From: Deltaproteobacteria bacterium
GTDB lineage: Bacteria; Desulfobacterota; Syntrophia; Syntrophales; UBA2210
Direction of reading: 5' to 3'
Assembly (NCBI GenBank): GCA_019313905.1
Contig: JAFDAI010000008.1
Span: 1-43,491, forward strand
Length of the DNA stretch: 43,491 bases
The position numbers were made by a program, and so were the translations under genes. Shown one piece after another: positions 7,546 to 15,350 of this stretch. Under the pieces are notes generated by a model, which did no database searches, was not told where the DNA came from, and was given only the letters and a program-made list of their open reading frames with translations. Positions within the stretch are counted from its first letter, which is position 1, and each line of letters starts with the position of its first letter.

Positions 7546-9582
7546 ATGAGAAAATCAGTAAAAAAATACTTATTGTTATCTGTTATCATTCTGTGCGTCG
7601 CGTCATTCGCGGCACCCGGAAGCATAATGGGGGCGAAGGTGACAGGCGAGGAAAAACTCGTTACCACATCTGCCACCAAAACGACCCCGGAAGAAGAATC
7701 TGTTTCCAAAACTCCGTCTGACGAGAAGATCGCAAAAAAAGAAGCCCTTCCGAAATCAAAAAAACAGGCTGATGCGTCCAAATACGTCACCATAGATTTC
7801 AATGATGTCGACATAAGGGTATTCATCAAATTTATCAGCGAATTGACGGGTAAAAACTTCGTGATCGACAAGGGAGTCAAGGGAAAGGTAACTATAATCT
7901 CCCCGAAGAAAATATCGACCCGGGAAGCCTACAAGGTATTTGAATCAGTCCTGGAAGTGCATGGATACAGCACGGTCCCATCAGGAGATATCACCAAGAT
8001 AGTTCCTTCCAGGGACGCAAGAACCAGAAGTATTGAAACGCGCCTGAAGAGAGAAGCGATAATTCCTGAAGACAAGATTATAACACAGATCATTTCCCTG
8101 AGTTACGCGAGTCCCGACGAATTGAAGAGGGTTCTCGCGCCCTTGATATCAAAATCAAGCGTTATCCTGTCCTATCCTCCCACGGGCATGCTGATCGTAA
8201 CGGATCTGCTCTCCAACATAAAAAGGCTTCTCAAGATCGTCAGCGCCCTGGACATTGAGGGAATAGAGGAGCAGATCTCCGTCATTCCGCTGGAGCGTGC
8301 TTCTTCCTCGGATATTGCCAAATCACTGAACCAGATATTCCAGAAAACGCCTCGGCAAAAGAAGGGTGTGGTTACATCCGCCATAAAGATTGTTGCTGAT
8401 GAACGCACAAACACCATAATAATCCTGGCCAGTGAGAATGACGCCTCACGCATCAAACAACTGATAAACCTTCTGGACAGGGATATCCCCAGGGGAGAAG
8501 AAAGACTGCGGGTCTACCGCCTTGAGAACGCCGACGCCGAAGAACTGTCCAAAGTCCTGATGAACCTTCCGTCAAAGGATGCTAAAAATATCCAGAAAGG
8601 GAAAACTCCCCTCCTTTCAAAAGGCATAAGTATCGTACCTGACAAGGCCACTAATACCCTTATTATCACGGCGGAGAGAGATGACTACAATGTCCTTGAG
8701 GGTGTGATCAAACAACTCGATATATCCCGTCCCATGGTCTACATTGAAGCCCTTATCATGGAAGTTAACGTGGACAAGGACTTTAATCTCGGCGTGCAAT
8801 GGATGGGCGGCGAAAAGTTCGATAGTAATAAGTATTATGGAGGCGGATTTACCGGTAAAAACATAATGCCTGCGGTGAATCCCACCACTGGTTCAGTCAC
8901 CTTCCCGGAAGGACTGTCTCTTGGCGTATTCAGTGAAGCAATCAATATAGGTGGCTTGCAATTCCCCAACATTGGCGCAATCCTTCAGGCTTATCAGAAA
9001 GATGAAGATATCCACATACTCTCAACGCCCCAGATACTCACACTCGACAACGAAGAGGCGGAGATATATGTCGGGGAAAACGTTCCCTACCAGACCAGGG
9101 CGGAAACATCAACGAGCGATATAGACTACAGTTCTTACGAATATAAAGACGTGGGAGTGACACTGAGAATCACCCCGCAGATTAACCGGGAACGTTTTGT
9201 CCGGCTCAATATCTTCCAGGAAGTCACCAAACTCATCAAGGAGGCCGGCACACAGGCTGTGCGGCCCACCACGCTGAAACGCACGGCCAAAACAACGGTA
9301 ACGATACAGGATAAAAACACCATAGTGATAGGAGGTCTGATAGGAGACGATGTCACCAATACCGTATACAAAACCCCCTGTCTTGGAGATATTCCGCTCC
9401 TCGGCTGGTTGTTTAAATACAACAGTGAGTCACGTGACAAACGAAATCTCTTTATATTTATCACTCCCCACATCGTAGAAAATCCCGGAGAAGCCAGAGA
9501 GATCTACGAGGAGAAACAGGAACACATCAAAAAGGTCAAAGAGGGCGTGATCAAAACTTACGAGAGAAAGCGTAAGGAGTGA
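7546..9582 (+). CDS. gspD: Type II secretion secretin GspD
   Basis: Outer-membrane secretin forming the export channel. A signal peptide (about residues 1-30, with a KKYLLLSVIILCVASFA core) is followed by a charged low-complexity linker, the N0 domain (VTIDFNDVDIRVFIKFISELTGKNFV region), N1-N3 domains and the C-terminal secretin domain with LSTPQILTLDNEEAEI, VGENVPY, VIGGLIGDD and GDIPLLGWLFK. The ATG at 7546 gives a proper signal peptide; a TTG at 7504 would add 14 residues inside a hairpin and is rejected. The 678-residue length is typical. Translation ends just before gspE. Confidence 0.95.
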   Translation: MRKSVKKYLLLSVIILCVASFAAPGSIMGAKVTGEEKLVTTSATKTTPEEESVSKTPSDEKIAKKEALPKSKKQADASKYVTIDFNDVDIRVFIKFISELTGKNFVIDKGVKGKVTIISPKKISTREAYKVFESVLEVHGYSTVPSGDITKIVPSRDARTRSIETRLKREAIIPEDKIITQIISLSYASPDELKRVLAPLISKSSVILSYPPTGMLIVTDLLSNIKRLLKIVSALDIEGIEEQISVIPLERASSSDIAKSLNQIFQKTPRQKKGVVTSAIKIVADERTNTIIILASENDASRIKQLINLLDRDIPRGEERLRVYRLENADAEELSKVLMNLPSKDAKNIQKGKTPLLSKGISIVPDKATNTLIITAERDDYNVLEGVIKQLDISRPMVYIEALIMEVNVDKDFNLGVQWMGGEKFDSNKYYGGGFTGKNIMPAVNPTTGSVTFPEGLSLGVFSEAINIGGLQFPNIGAILQAYQKDEDIHILSTPQILTLDNEEAEIYVGENVPYQTRAETSTSDIDYSSYEYKDVGVTLRITPQINRERFVRLNIFQEVTKLIKEAGTQAVRPTTLKRTAKTTVTIQDKNTIVIGGLIGDDVTNTVYKTPCLGDIPLLGWLFKYNSESRDKRNLFIFITPHIVENPGEAREIYEEKQEHIKKVKEGVIKTYERKRKE

Positions 9583-9585
9583 GAG

Positions 9586-11202
9586 GTGCAAAATTCTCAA
9601 ACTGACTATAAAGAGCAGGCCCCGACCCCATTGACCGGAGCTGCCGAAACAGATCTCCTCCAGGGATTAAGCGTTCAATTCGGCATCCCCTTCCAAACTG
9701 AACTTCCTGCGGGAAATCTCCGGGTTGATTTTACAAAGAAGATCCCCATTCAATACCTGAAAAAACAGATAATGATACCCTTGGAAACCCCGGACGGCGC
9801 GTTCATAGCGGTGAATGACCCCTCCAATTTCCAGGCTCTCGATGATCTCCGGCATATCCTGGGGTGGGAAAATGCGGAAGTTGTCCTTTCCACACATTCA
9901 GCCATTCTTTCCGCCATAAACCTCGCATATGACCAGGGCAGCGGTTCCGCCGAAGAGTTTATTCAGGATATGGCCGAAGAATCCCCGGACAGCATTATTT
10001 CCGAAATCGAAGAAACGGCCGATCTGCTGGACGATACCAGCGATGCACCGGTAATAAAACTGGTTAACCTCATGTTGTCGCGTGCTGTCAAAGACCGTGC
10101 CAGCGACATTCATATAGAACCCTATCAAAGTTCTCTCTCCGTCCGATACCGGATTGACGGAGTATTGTACAATGCCCTGAACCTGCCGAAAAGGATTCAG
10201 TCTTCCCTCACTTCGCGTATAAAGGTCATGGCAAAGCTCAACATTGCCGAAAAGAGACTCCCGCAAGACGGAAGAATCAACATCAAAATCGGGGACAGAA
10301 GTGTTGATATTCGTGTATCGGTAATTCCCATTGCCTTTGGTGAACGGGTTGTCATGAGACTTCTTGATAAAACGGATACGACCTTCAAGCTGATTGATCT
10401 GGGAATTGACGAGGAACGTTCCAAATCTTTTAACGATCTCATCAGATCACCATATGGAATCGTCCTGGTAACAGGCCCGACGGGAAGCGGTAAAACAACA
10501 ACACTCTATGCGGCCCTTTCCACCATAAATCATCCGGAAATCAACATAATCACAATAGAAGACCCGATAGAATACCAGATTGAAGGCATAGGACAGATTC
10601 AGGTAAACCCTAAAATCGGTCTTACATTCGCGAGTGGTCTGAGATCAATAGTGCGACAGGATCCCGATGTGATCCTGGTGGGAGAAATCCGTGATCTGGA
10701 GACCGCCGAAATTGCCATTCAATCCTCGCTTACAGGACATCTTGTATTTTCCACTCTCCACACCAATGACGCGGCCAGTGCCGTTACCCGTCTTATAGAT
10801 ATGGGAATAGAATCTTTCCTTGTGACATCTTCAGTCATAGCCATCATAGCCCAGAGATTGGTAAGAACACTCTGTCCTGAATGCAGGGAGGCCTATGAAC
10901 CGGACGACAAATCGCTGGCAAAAATCGGTATTGACAGAGATATGTTGAAAGACCGGAAAATTTACCGGAAAAGAGGATGCCCCGCCTGCATGAATACCGG
11001 CTACAGGGGAAGGACAGCTATCTTTGAAATGATGCTGCTCGACGATCACCTGAAAAAACTTATACTGAAGACATCGGACGCAAACCAGATACTCAGAGAC
11101 GCAGTCAGGTCCGGAATGACTACCCTGCTCCAGGACGGCACTCGCAAAGTCCTGGAAGGAATCACAACCATCGAAGAGGTATTCAGAGTAACCAGGATAT
11201 AA
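9586..11202 (+). CDS. gspE: Type II secretion ATPase GspE
   Basis: Cytoplasmic hexameric ATPase that powers pseudopilus assembly. There is an N1E-like region (1-150), a two-lobed ATPase with Walker A GPTGSGKTT (297-305), Walker B-type DVILVGEIRD (361-370), and a zinc-binding tetracysteine module CPEC...CPAC (430-433 and 465-468). The start is GTG at 9586 with an AAGGAG site six bases upstream, only three bases after the gspD stop. No gspF follows here, which is unusual because gspE and gspF are commonly adjacent. Confidence 0.95.
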   Translation: MQNSQTDYKEQAPTPLTGAAETDLLQGLSVQFGIPFQTELPAGNLRVDFTKKIPIQYLKKQIMIPLETPDGAFIAVNDPSNFQALDDLRHILGWENAEVVLSTHSAILSAINLAYDQGSGSAEEFIQDMAEESPDSIISEIEETADLLDDTSDAPVIKLVNLMLSRAVKDRASDIHIEPYQSSLSVRYRIDGVLYNALNLPKRIQSSLTSRIKVMAKLNIAEKRLPQDGRINIKIGDRSVDIRVSVIPIAFGERVVMRLLDKTDTTFKLIDLGIDEERSKSFNDLIRSPYGIVLVTGPTGSGKTTTLYAALSTINHPEINIITIEDPIEYQIEGIGQIQVNPKIGLTFASGLRSIVRQDPDVILVGEIRDLETAEIAIQSSLTGHLVFSTLHTNDAASAVTRLIDMGIESFLVTSSVIAIIAQRLVRTLCPECREAYEPDDKSLAKIGIDRDMLKDRKIYRKRGCPACMNTGYRGRTAIFEMMLLDDHLKKLILKTSDANQILRDAVRSGMTTLLQDGTRKVLEGITTIEEVFRVTRI

Positions 11203-11307
11203 CCCTTACTCCACGCAACGAACCATCCTTTAGACCAAATGGCCGGTATCTTTGAGTGGCAGTCAGTTTGTAATTAATATAATGATACCGAAAAAATTGA
11301 AAGCAGG

Positions 11308-12378
11308 ATGATGGAACAAATGGAAATAAAGAACCTCATGGTGACAGGCGGGTGCGGTTTCATAGGCAGCAACTTTATACACTGTCTTTTCAGCCAAACT
11401 GATTTTACGGGTAGAATCATAAATGTAGACAAGCTTACCTACGCGGGAAACCCGGATAATCTGAAGGGAATAGAAAAGGATTATCCGGACAGATACATAT
11501 TTGAGAGGGCGGATATCTGTGATCTTGAACTTATTGAAAACATATTTTCCAGATACAGGATAGACGCCGTCTGCCACTTTGCCGCTGAATCACATGTGGA
11601 CAGATCAATAAAAAATCCCGGCGCTTTCATATATACAAATATTATCGGCACCTTCAACCTGCTGGAGGCAGCCCGCTCACATGCCGGAGATTTTATCCTT
11701 TTCCACCACATAAGCACGGATGAAGTATATGGGAGTCTCGGTAAAGAGGGTTTATTCAAAGAGACCACCCCATACCGGCCCAACAGCCCCTATTCCGCGG
11801 CAAAGGCCTCCTCTGATCATCTTGTAAGGGCCTATGGCAAAACCTATGGACTTCCTGTAACTATCTCCAACTGTTCAAACAACTATGGACCATACCAGTT
11901 TCCCGAAAAATTGATCCCGTTGATAACACTGAACGCGAAAGACGGAAAGAAGCTGCCCGTCTATGGCGACGGCAGGAATGTGAGGGACTGGCTGTATGTA
12001 GAAGATCACTGTGATGCTATATGGGCAATTATGAGGTCGGGCAGGCGTGGCGAGACATACAACATAGGCGGCAATATGGAAATGGAAAACATCGTCATCG
12101 TGGAGATGGTCTGCGATATATTGGATGAAATAACAGGCATAGGCAAAAACGGCCCCAGAAGAGGCCTTATCACATTCGTCAAGGACAGGCCCGGACATGA
12201 CAGGAGATACGCCATCGATTTCACAAAGCTGCAGAGCGAATTAAACTGGTCGCCGGAAGAATCATTTGAATCGGGGATACGGAAAACCATATCATGGTAC
12301 CTGGAAAACAGTGAATGGGTGCAGCGCGTAAGGAACAATGAATATCAGTCCTGGATATCCGAACAGTATGGTACGTAG
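11308..12378 (+). CDS. rmlB: dTDP-glucose 4,6-dehydratase
   Basis: Converts dTDP-D-glucose to dTDP-4-keto-6-deoxyglucose using bound NAD+, the second step towards dTDP-rhamnose for surface polysaccharide. It is an extended SDR enzyme with VTGGCGFIGSNF (12-23) for NAD binding, DKLTYAGN (41-48), HFAAESHVDRS (90-100), the catalytic STDEVYG with Asp-Glu (138-139), and YSAAK with catalytic Tyr and Lys (162, 166). 356 residues is normal. Starts at 11308, 11311 or 11320 are all possible. The other rml genes are not adjacent. Confidence 0.93.
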   Translation: MMEQMEIKNLMVTGGCGFIGSNFIHCLFSQTDFTGRIINVDKLTYAGNPDNLKGIEKDYPDRYIFERADICDLELIENIFSRYRIDAVCHFAAESHVDRSIKNPGAFIYTNIIGTFNLLEAARSHAGDFILFHHISTDEVYGSLGKEGLFKETTPYRPNSPYSAAKASSDHLVRAYGKTYGLPVTISNCSNNYGPYQFPEKLIPLITLNAKDGKKLPVYGDGRNVRDWLYVEDHCDAIWAIMRSGRRGETYNIGGNMEMENIVIVEMVCDILDEITGIGKNGPRRGLITFVKDRPGHDRRYAIDFTKLQSELNWSPEESFESGIRKTISWYLENSEWVQRVRNNEYQSWISEQYGT

Positions 12379-12432
12379 TGATTTGCAAAAGTTTCGGGCA
12401 TGAGTTAACCTCCTGCCTTCACCTCTTACCCC

Positions 12433-12768
12433 TTACCCCTTACGAGTTGTATCCTCGACGACAAAGGGCGTGGACCTTATCCCTATACTCCCCTTTCTTA
12501 CCCATACACGACACATTTTCACAGACTTTCCTTCCGCGGTAACCAGGTTGGGCAATTCTTCCACTCCGGCTATATCAACAGAGGCAAATTCATAATATGA
12601 TATATTGGTACTGAATGGATCCGCAATAAGAACAATCTTATCGTCTACATAGGGATGCTTTTCAGGAACTCCCGTGAATGAAACATGATTCTCTTTGAAA
12701 TTTCGGGATAGTTTGTATGTATCTATCTCAAACTTTTTGGCATGTTCCAGCAATTTTTCTATAGTCAT
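12433..12768 (-). CDS. Small conserved protein, function unknown
   Basis: 111-residue soluble protein with no signal peptide or membrane helix. The pattern VSFTGVPEKHPYVDDKIVLIADPFSTNISYYEF followed by VKMCRVWVRKGSIGIRSTPFVVEDT looks like a compact beta-rich domain. I have a weak recollection of relatives in Desulfobacterota labelled inorganic pyrophosphatase, but the usual soluble pyrophosphatase signature is not visible, so I do not adopt that function. A GGAGG ribosome binding site precedes the ATG. It lies downstream of the four-helix-bundle gene on the same strand, with a hairpin between. Confidence 0.7.
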   Translation of the reverse strand: MTIEKLLEHAKKFEIDTYKLSRNFKENHVSFTGVPEKHPYVDDKIVLIADPFSTNISYYEFASVDIAGVEELPNLVTAEGKSVKMCRVWVRKGSIGIRSTPFVVEDTTRKG

Positions 12769-12799
12769 TGTTTCCTCCAGTGTCTTTATATTTAAGGTT

Positions 12800-12822
12800 C
12801 TTCTCCAATTTAGTTGGAGAAG
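12800..12822 (-). terminator. Hairpin downstream of four-helix-bundle gene
   Basis: CTTCTCCAA-TTTAG-TTGGAGAAG is a perfect 9-base-pair stem with a 5-base loop. There is no strong T-tract, so it may be a weak terminator or mRNA-stabilising stem between the two minus-strand genes. Confidence 0.4.
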
Positions 12823-12831
12823 AGGATCTAA

Positions 12832-12858
12832 GGATTCCAGGGGTCAAGGATTCAAGGG
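12832..12858. repeat. Left flanking repeat of four-helix-bundle gene
   Basis: GGGGTCAAGGATTCAAGGG overlaps the stop codon end of the gene. It is the inverted partner of 13217-13257, so the gene is framed by imperfect inverted repeats built from GGATTCAA/GGGGTCAA units. Confidence 0.6.
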
Positions 12859-13215
12859 TTTGTTTTCTAAAGACTTTATCAGCGCCTTTAACATTCTTTC
12901 GCTTTCTGCTATGTCTTCTTTCAGTTTACCCAATACACCTTTTTCAATTAAGTTTAAATCCCCTGCTAATAATATCTGTGTTTCCAGTTCGCAGACAGAA
13001 CCATAAGATATATAAAGCATCCTGATGTAATCCAGGGTTGTCTTTCTTCCATATCCTTCTGCTATATTAGAAGGAATCGACACAACAGATCTTCTTATCT
13101 GGGAAGTTAGACCATACCGTTCTTCCTTTGGAAATTTTGCTGTTATTCTATATACTTCTAAACAGAGTTTGTATGACTTTTGCCATATTTTCAACTCTTT
13201 GTAGTTTTTTAGCAT
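12844..13215 (-). CDS. Four-helix bundle (23S rRNA intervening-sequence, S23-type) protein
   Basis: 123-residue all-helical protein of the S23/four-helix-bundle family. It is recognised by KELKIWQKSYKLCLEVYRIT, FPKEERYGLTSQIRRSVVSIP, SNIAEGYGR and the C-terminal helix pair. The family is best known from intervening sequences in 23S rRNA and from diversity-generating-element accessory proteins (Avd). The true role of stand-alone copies is unknown. The ATG at 13215 gives MLKNYKELKIW, the family start; a longer frame would run into the flanking repeat. The flanking repeats and the remnant at 18206-18294 suggest a mobile or formerly mobile unit. Confidence 0.88.
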   Translation of the reverse strand: MLKNYKELKIWQKSYKLCLEVYRITAKFPKEERYGLTSQIRRSVVSIPSNIAEGYGRKTTLDYIRMLYISYGSVCELETQILLAGDLNLIEKGVLGKLKEDIAESERMLKALIKSLENKPLNP

Positions 13216-13216
13216 T

Positions 13217-13257
13217 TCACTTGAATCCTCGAATCCTTGACCCCTTGAACCCTCTGG
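13217..13257. repeat. Right flanking repeat of four-helix-bundle gene
   Basis: Tandem-like units (TTGAATCC, TCGAATCC, TTGACCCC, TTGAACCC) sit immediately upstream of the gene start on the minus strand. They are inverted relative to 12832-12858 and in the same orientation as 18224-18263. Confidence 0.6.
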
Positions 13258-13353
13258 CATTAATTGTAGATGATGCACTTATTTTGCTTTAATTAACTAC
13301 AACTAATCTGGAGATGATCCATATTTAATTATTCCTTCCGATATTGTCAAGCT

Positions 13354-13526
13354 GTCAATTTTGATTTGCTCGTAAGAAGTCAAGGTTGGACGGCAAAGTA
13401 AGAAGCTTCAAATTTAAGGCGCGCAAATCATGAGGAATGAGGCGTACTTACGGTACGCCGCAGTGACGAAGGATGTAGCAGAACGCAGAAGTTGGACTTT
13501 TTACAAAGCCGTTAATTTTGATTTGA
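13354..13526. repeat. Dispersed repeat element with internal hairpin
   Basis: About 170 bases with a GGCGTAC-TTACG-GTACGCC hairpin at its centre (13441-13459) and a GACTTTTTACAAAGCC end. Both outer ends carry a TTTTGATTTG motif in the same orientation. Shorter fragments of the end motif occur at 155-174, 26941-26960 and 34005-34024. I recall very similar elements in Desulfobacterota genomes; copy number must be checked in the whole genome. Confidence 0.6.
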
Positions 13527-13557
13527 TGGCGGTCTCACATTGTGTTAGAAGCTTTTC

Positions 13558-14190
13558 ATGGTAAACATCGGGCTGACAGGCGGGATAGGCAGTGGAAAAT
13601 CAACCGTCGCGAGACTATTCCAGAAAAGAGGCGCTTACATCATTGACATTGATGCCATTGCGCACTTGGTGGAAAAACCGGGCGGCATGGTCTGGAACAG
13701 GATTGTCGAATACTTCGGAAGGAAAATTCTGAACAAAAACAACATAATAGACAGAGAGGCGCTGGGCGAAATTGTATTCCGGGACAGTGAGAAACTAGAG
13801 GAATTGAACAGCATTGTACATCCCGCTGTATTTGATGAATGGCGGCGCAGGCTCGACGATATTGGCAGCAAGGATGAAGATGCCATAATAATATCAGACA
13901 TTCCCCTGCTTATAGAGGTGGGATGGCACAGGGCAGTGGATCTGGTGATTCTTGTTTACACGTCACCCGATGTGCAGACAGAAAGAATCATGGAAAGAAA
14001 CTGCTACAGTTACAAAGAAGCTAAAGATCGCCTCAGGGCTCAGATGCCTATGGATGAGAAGATTCCGTTTGCCGACTTTGTCATAAACAACAAAGGAACA
14101 CTGGAAGAGACCGAGGCGATTGTTGACAGAGTATGGAAAGAACTCCCGGGAAAAGGGAGGAATGCGAAAAATCAGGAGATGAAAAGATGA
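13558..14190 (+). CDS. coaE: Dephospho-CoA kinase
   Basis: Catalyses the last step of coenzyme A synthesis, ATP-dependent phosphorylation of the ribose 3'-hydroxyl of dephospho-CoA. It has a P-loop GGIGSGKST (8-16), the conserved DADxIAH-like motif (DIDAIAHLV, 30-38), the HP motif (SIVHPAVF) and DIPLLIE (113-119). The 210-residue length fits. The C-terminal tail is basic. It overlaps the next gene by ATGA, so the two are co-translated. Confidence 0.94.
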   Translation: MVNIGLTGGIGSGKSTVARLFQKRGAYIIDIDAIAHLVEKPGGMVWNRIVEYFGRKILNKNNIIDREALGEIVFRDSEKLEELNSIVHPAVFDEWRRRLDDIGSKDEDAIIISDIPLLIEVGWHRAVDLVILVYTSPDVQTERIMERNCYSYKEAKDRLRAQMPMDEKIPFADFVINNKGTLEETEAIVDRVWKELPGKGRNAKNQEMKR

Positions 14191-14804
14191 TAGGGAAAAA
14201 TGTGCTTACGGATTTCAGTTCAAGCGTGTCACAACCGGAAATCGATCCTTCAACCTATGTTCATCCACTGGCGTCTGTCATAGGCAGGGTCATCCTCGGC
14301 AAAAACATAATGGTTTCACCGATGGCGTCTATTCGCGGTGACGAAGGACAACCTCTGTTCATAGGTAATGATTCAAATGTTCAGGATGGGGTCATTATAC
14401 ACGCGCTTGAAACAGAGGTGAATGGAACACCTGTTGAAGAAAACCTGCACACAGTCAACGGAGAGGCATATGCCGTTTATGTTGGGAAAAGGGTTTCGCT
14501 TGCCCACCAGGTTCAGATACATGGCCCGGCTGTGATCCATGACGATACCTTTGTCGGAATGAAAACTCTGGTTTTTAAATCCCTGGTGGGAAGTGGGTGC
14601 GTTATAGAACCCGGCTCACTTCTTATGGGTGTAACCGTGCCGGATCATCGCTGCATACCGGCCGGTTCGGTAATAAAGACACAGAAGGATGCGGATAATC
14701 TCCCGGAAATCACAGAAAACTACCCGATGAAAGATATGAACAGGGGCGTCATCCACGTGAACACCTCTCTGGCAAAGGGATATCTGGCATCCACCCGGAA
14801 ATGA
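14187..14804 (+). CDS. Gamma-class carbonic anhydrase (Cam type)
   Basis: Trimeric left-handed beta-helix enzyme interconverting CO2 and bicarbonate. The sequence follows the Methanosarcina Cam pattern, not only the shorter CamH/YrdA pattern. It has RGDEG (50-54), SNVQDG (63-68), HALE with metal ligand His72, the acidic-loop segment (GTPVEENLHTVNGEAYAVYVG), SLAHQ with His107 and QIHGP with His112, which together supply the three zinc/iron ligands. The start at 14187 overlaps the coaE stop and has an AGGAG site. There is no signal peptide, so it is probably cytoplasmic, unlike exported Cam. Confidence 0.88.
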   Translation: MIGKNVLTDFSSSVSQPEIDPSTYVHPLASVIGRVILGKNIMVSPMASIRGDEGQPLFIGNDSNVQDGVIIHALETEVNGTPVEENLHTVNGEAYAVYVGKRVSLAHQVQIHGPAVIHDDTFVGMKTLVFKSLVGSGCVIEPGSLLMGVTVPDHRCIPAGSVIKTQKDADNLPEITENYPMKDMNRGVIHVNTSLAKGYLASTRK

Positions 14805-14823
14805 GCTTCTCAAGGAGCGGGGG

Positions 14824-15339
14824 CTACAGGCGCCCCGCCCTCTTCAGGGCATCTTTAAATGTACTGTAAAAGCCTTCATCGTCGGCAATGCCGCGCTCTA
14901 TTATGGCACCTGCATCATCAATATCCTCCAGGTTGATAATAAGGTTGACGCTTTCTGCGAAGGCGGCCATATTGTCCATCGTGCGAACTCCGACGCTAAG
15001 CATGGTAACAAAGATATTTCTCCTGACATTCATGGGAAGATGCCTGATATAATCCAGCACATAATTATCAACTGTACCTTCCGTATCAAAACTCTCATTC
15101 ACCACAATCAGTTGGTACATATGAACCCGCATGTTACGCAGAGATTCATGAGCGGTTGCGGCTTCTGTGATATAATAACCCATCTCTTCCAAGATATTAC
15201 CGATCTTTATCCGAACAATAGGACCAGACTCACAGATAAGAGCTGTTTTCCCCCCCTCTTCGATAAAATCAAAAGGTTTATCAAGCGCATTGTATGGCTC
15301 AGCTTCTATTCCATCAAAGAACTTTTTTTTCTTGTCCAT
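14824..15339 (-). CDS. Degenerate response-regulator receiver protein
   Basis: About 171 residues with a receiver-like fold (ALICESGPIVRIKIGNILEEMGY, then YQLIVVNESFD, then IFVTMLSVGVRTMDNM). The expected phospho-acceptor Asp at the end of strand 3 appears replaced (VVNES), and no output domain follows, so a phosphorylation-independent adaptor is likely. It lies immediately after the pilU-like gene on the same strand, which suggests a role in pilus retraction or twitching control. Start: the ATG at 15339 has an AGAGGA site; an ATG at 15357 overlapping the upstream gene is the alternative. Confidence 0.6.
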   Translation of the reverse strand: MDKKKKFFDGIEAEPYNALDKPFDFIEEGGKTALICESGPIVRIKIGNILEEMGYYITEAATAHESLRNMRVHMYQLIVVNESFDTEGTVDNYVLDYIRHLPMNVRRNIFVTMLSVGVRTMDNMAAFAESVNLIINLEDIDDAGAIIERGIADDEGFYSTFKDALKRAGRL

Positions 15340-15350
15340 ATTATTTTCCT

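Larger units (their letters stand above)
13216..13557. other. Intergenic region made mostly of repeats
   Basis: These 342 bases without a gene contain the right flanking repeat of the four-helix-bundle gene, a segment shared with 18265-18294 (13292-13313) and a dispersed repeat element (13354-13526) ending 31 bases before coaE. No clear coaE promoter is visible. Confidence 0.6.
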
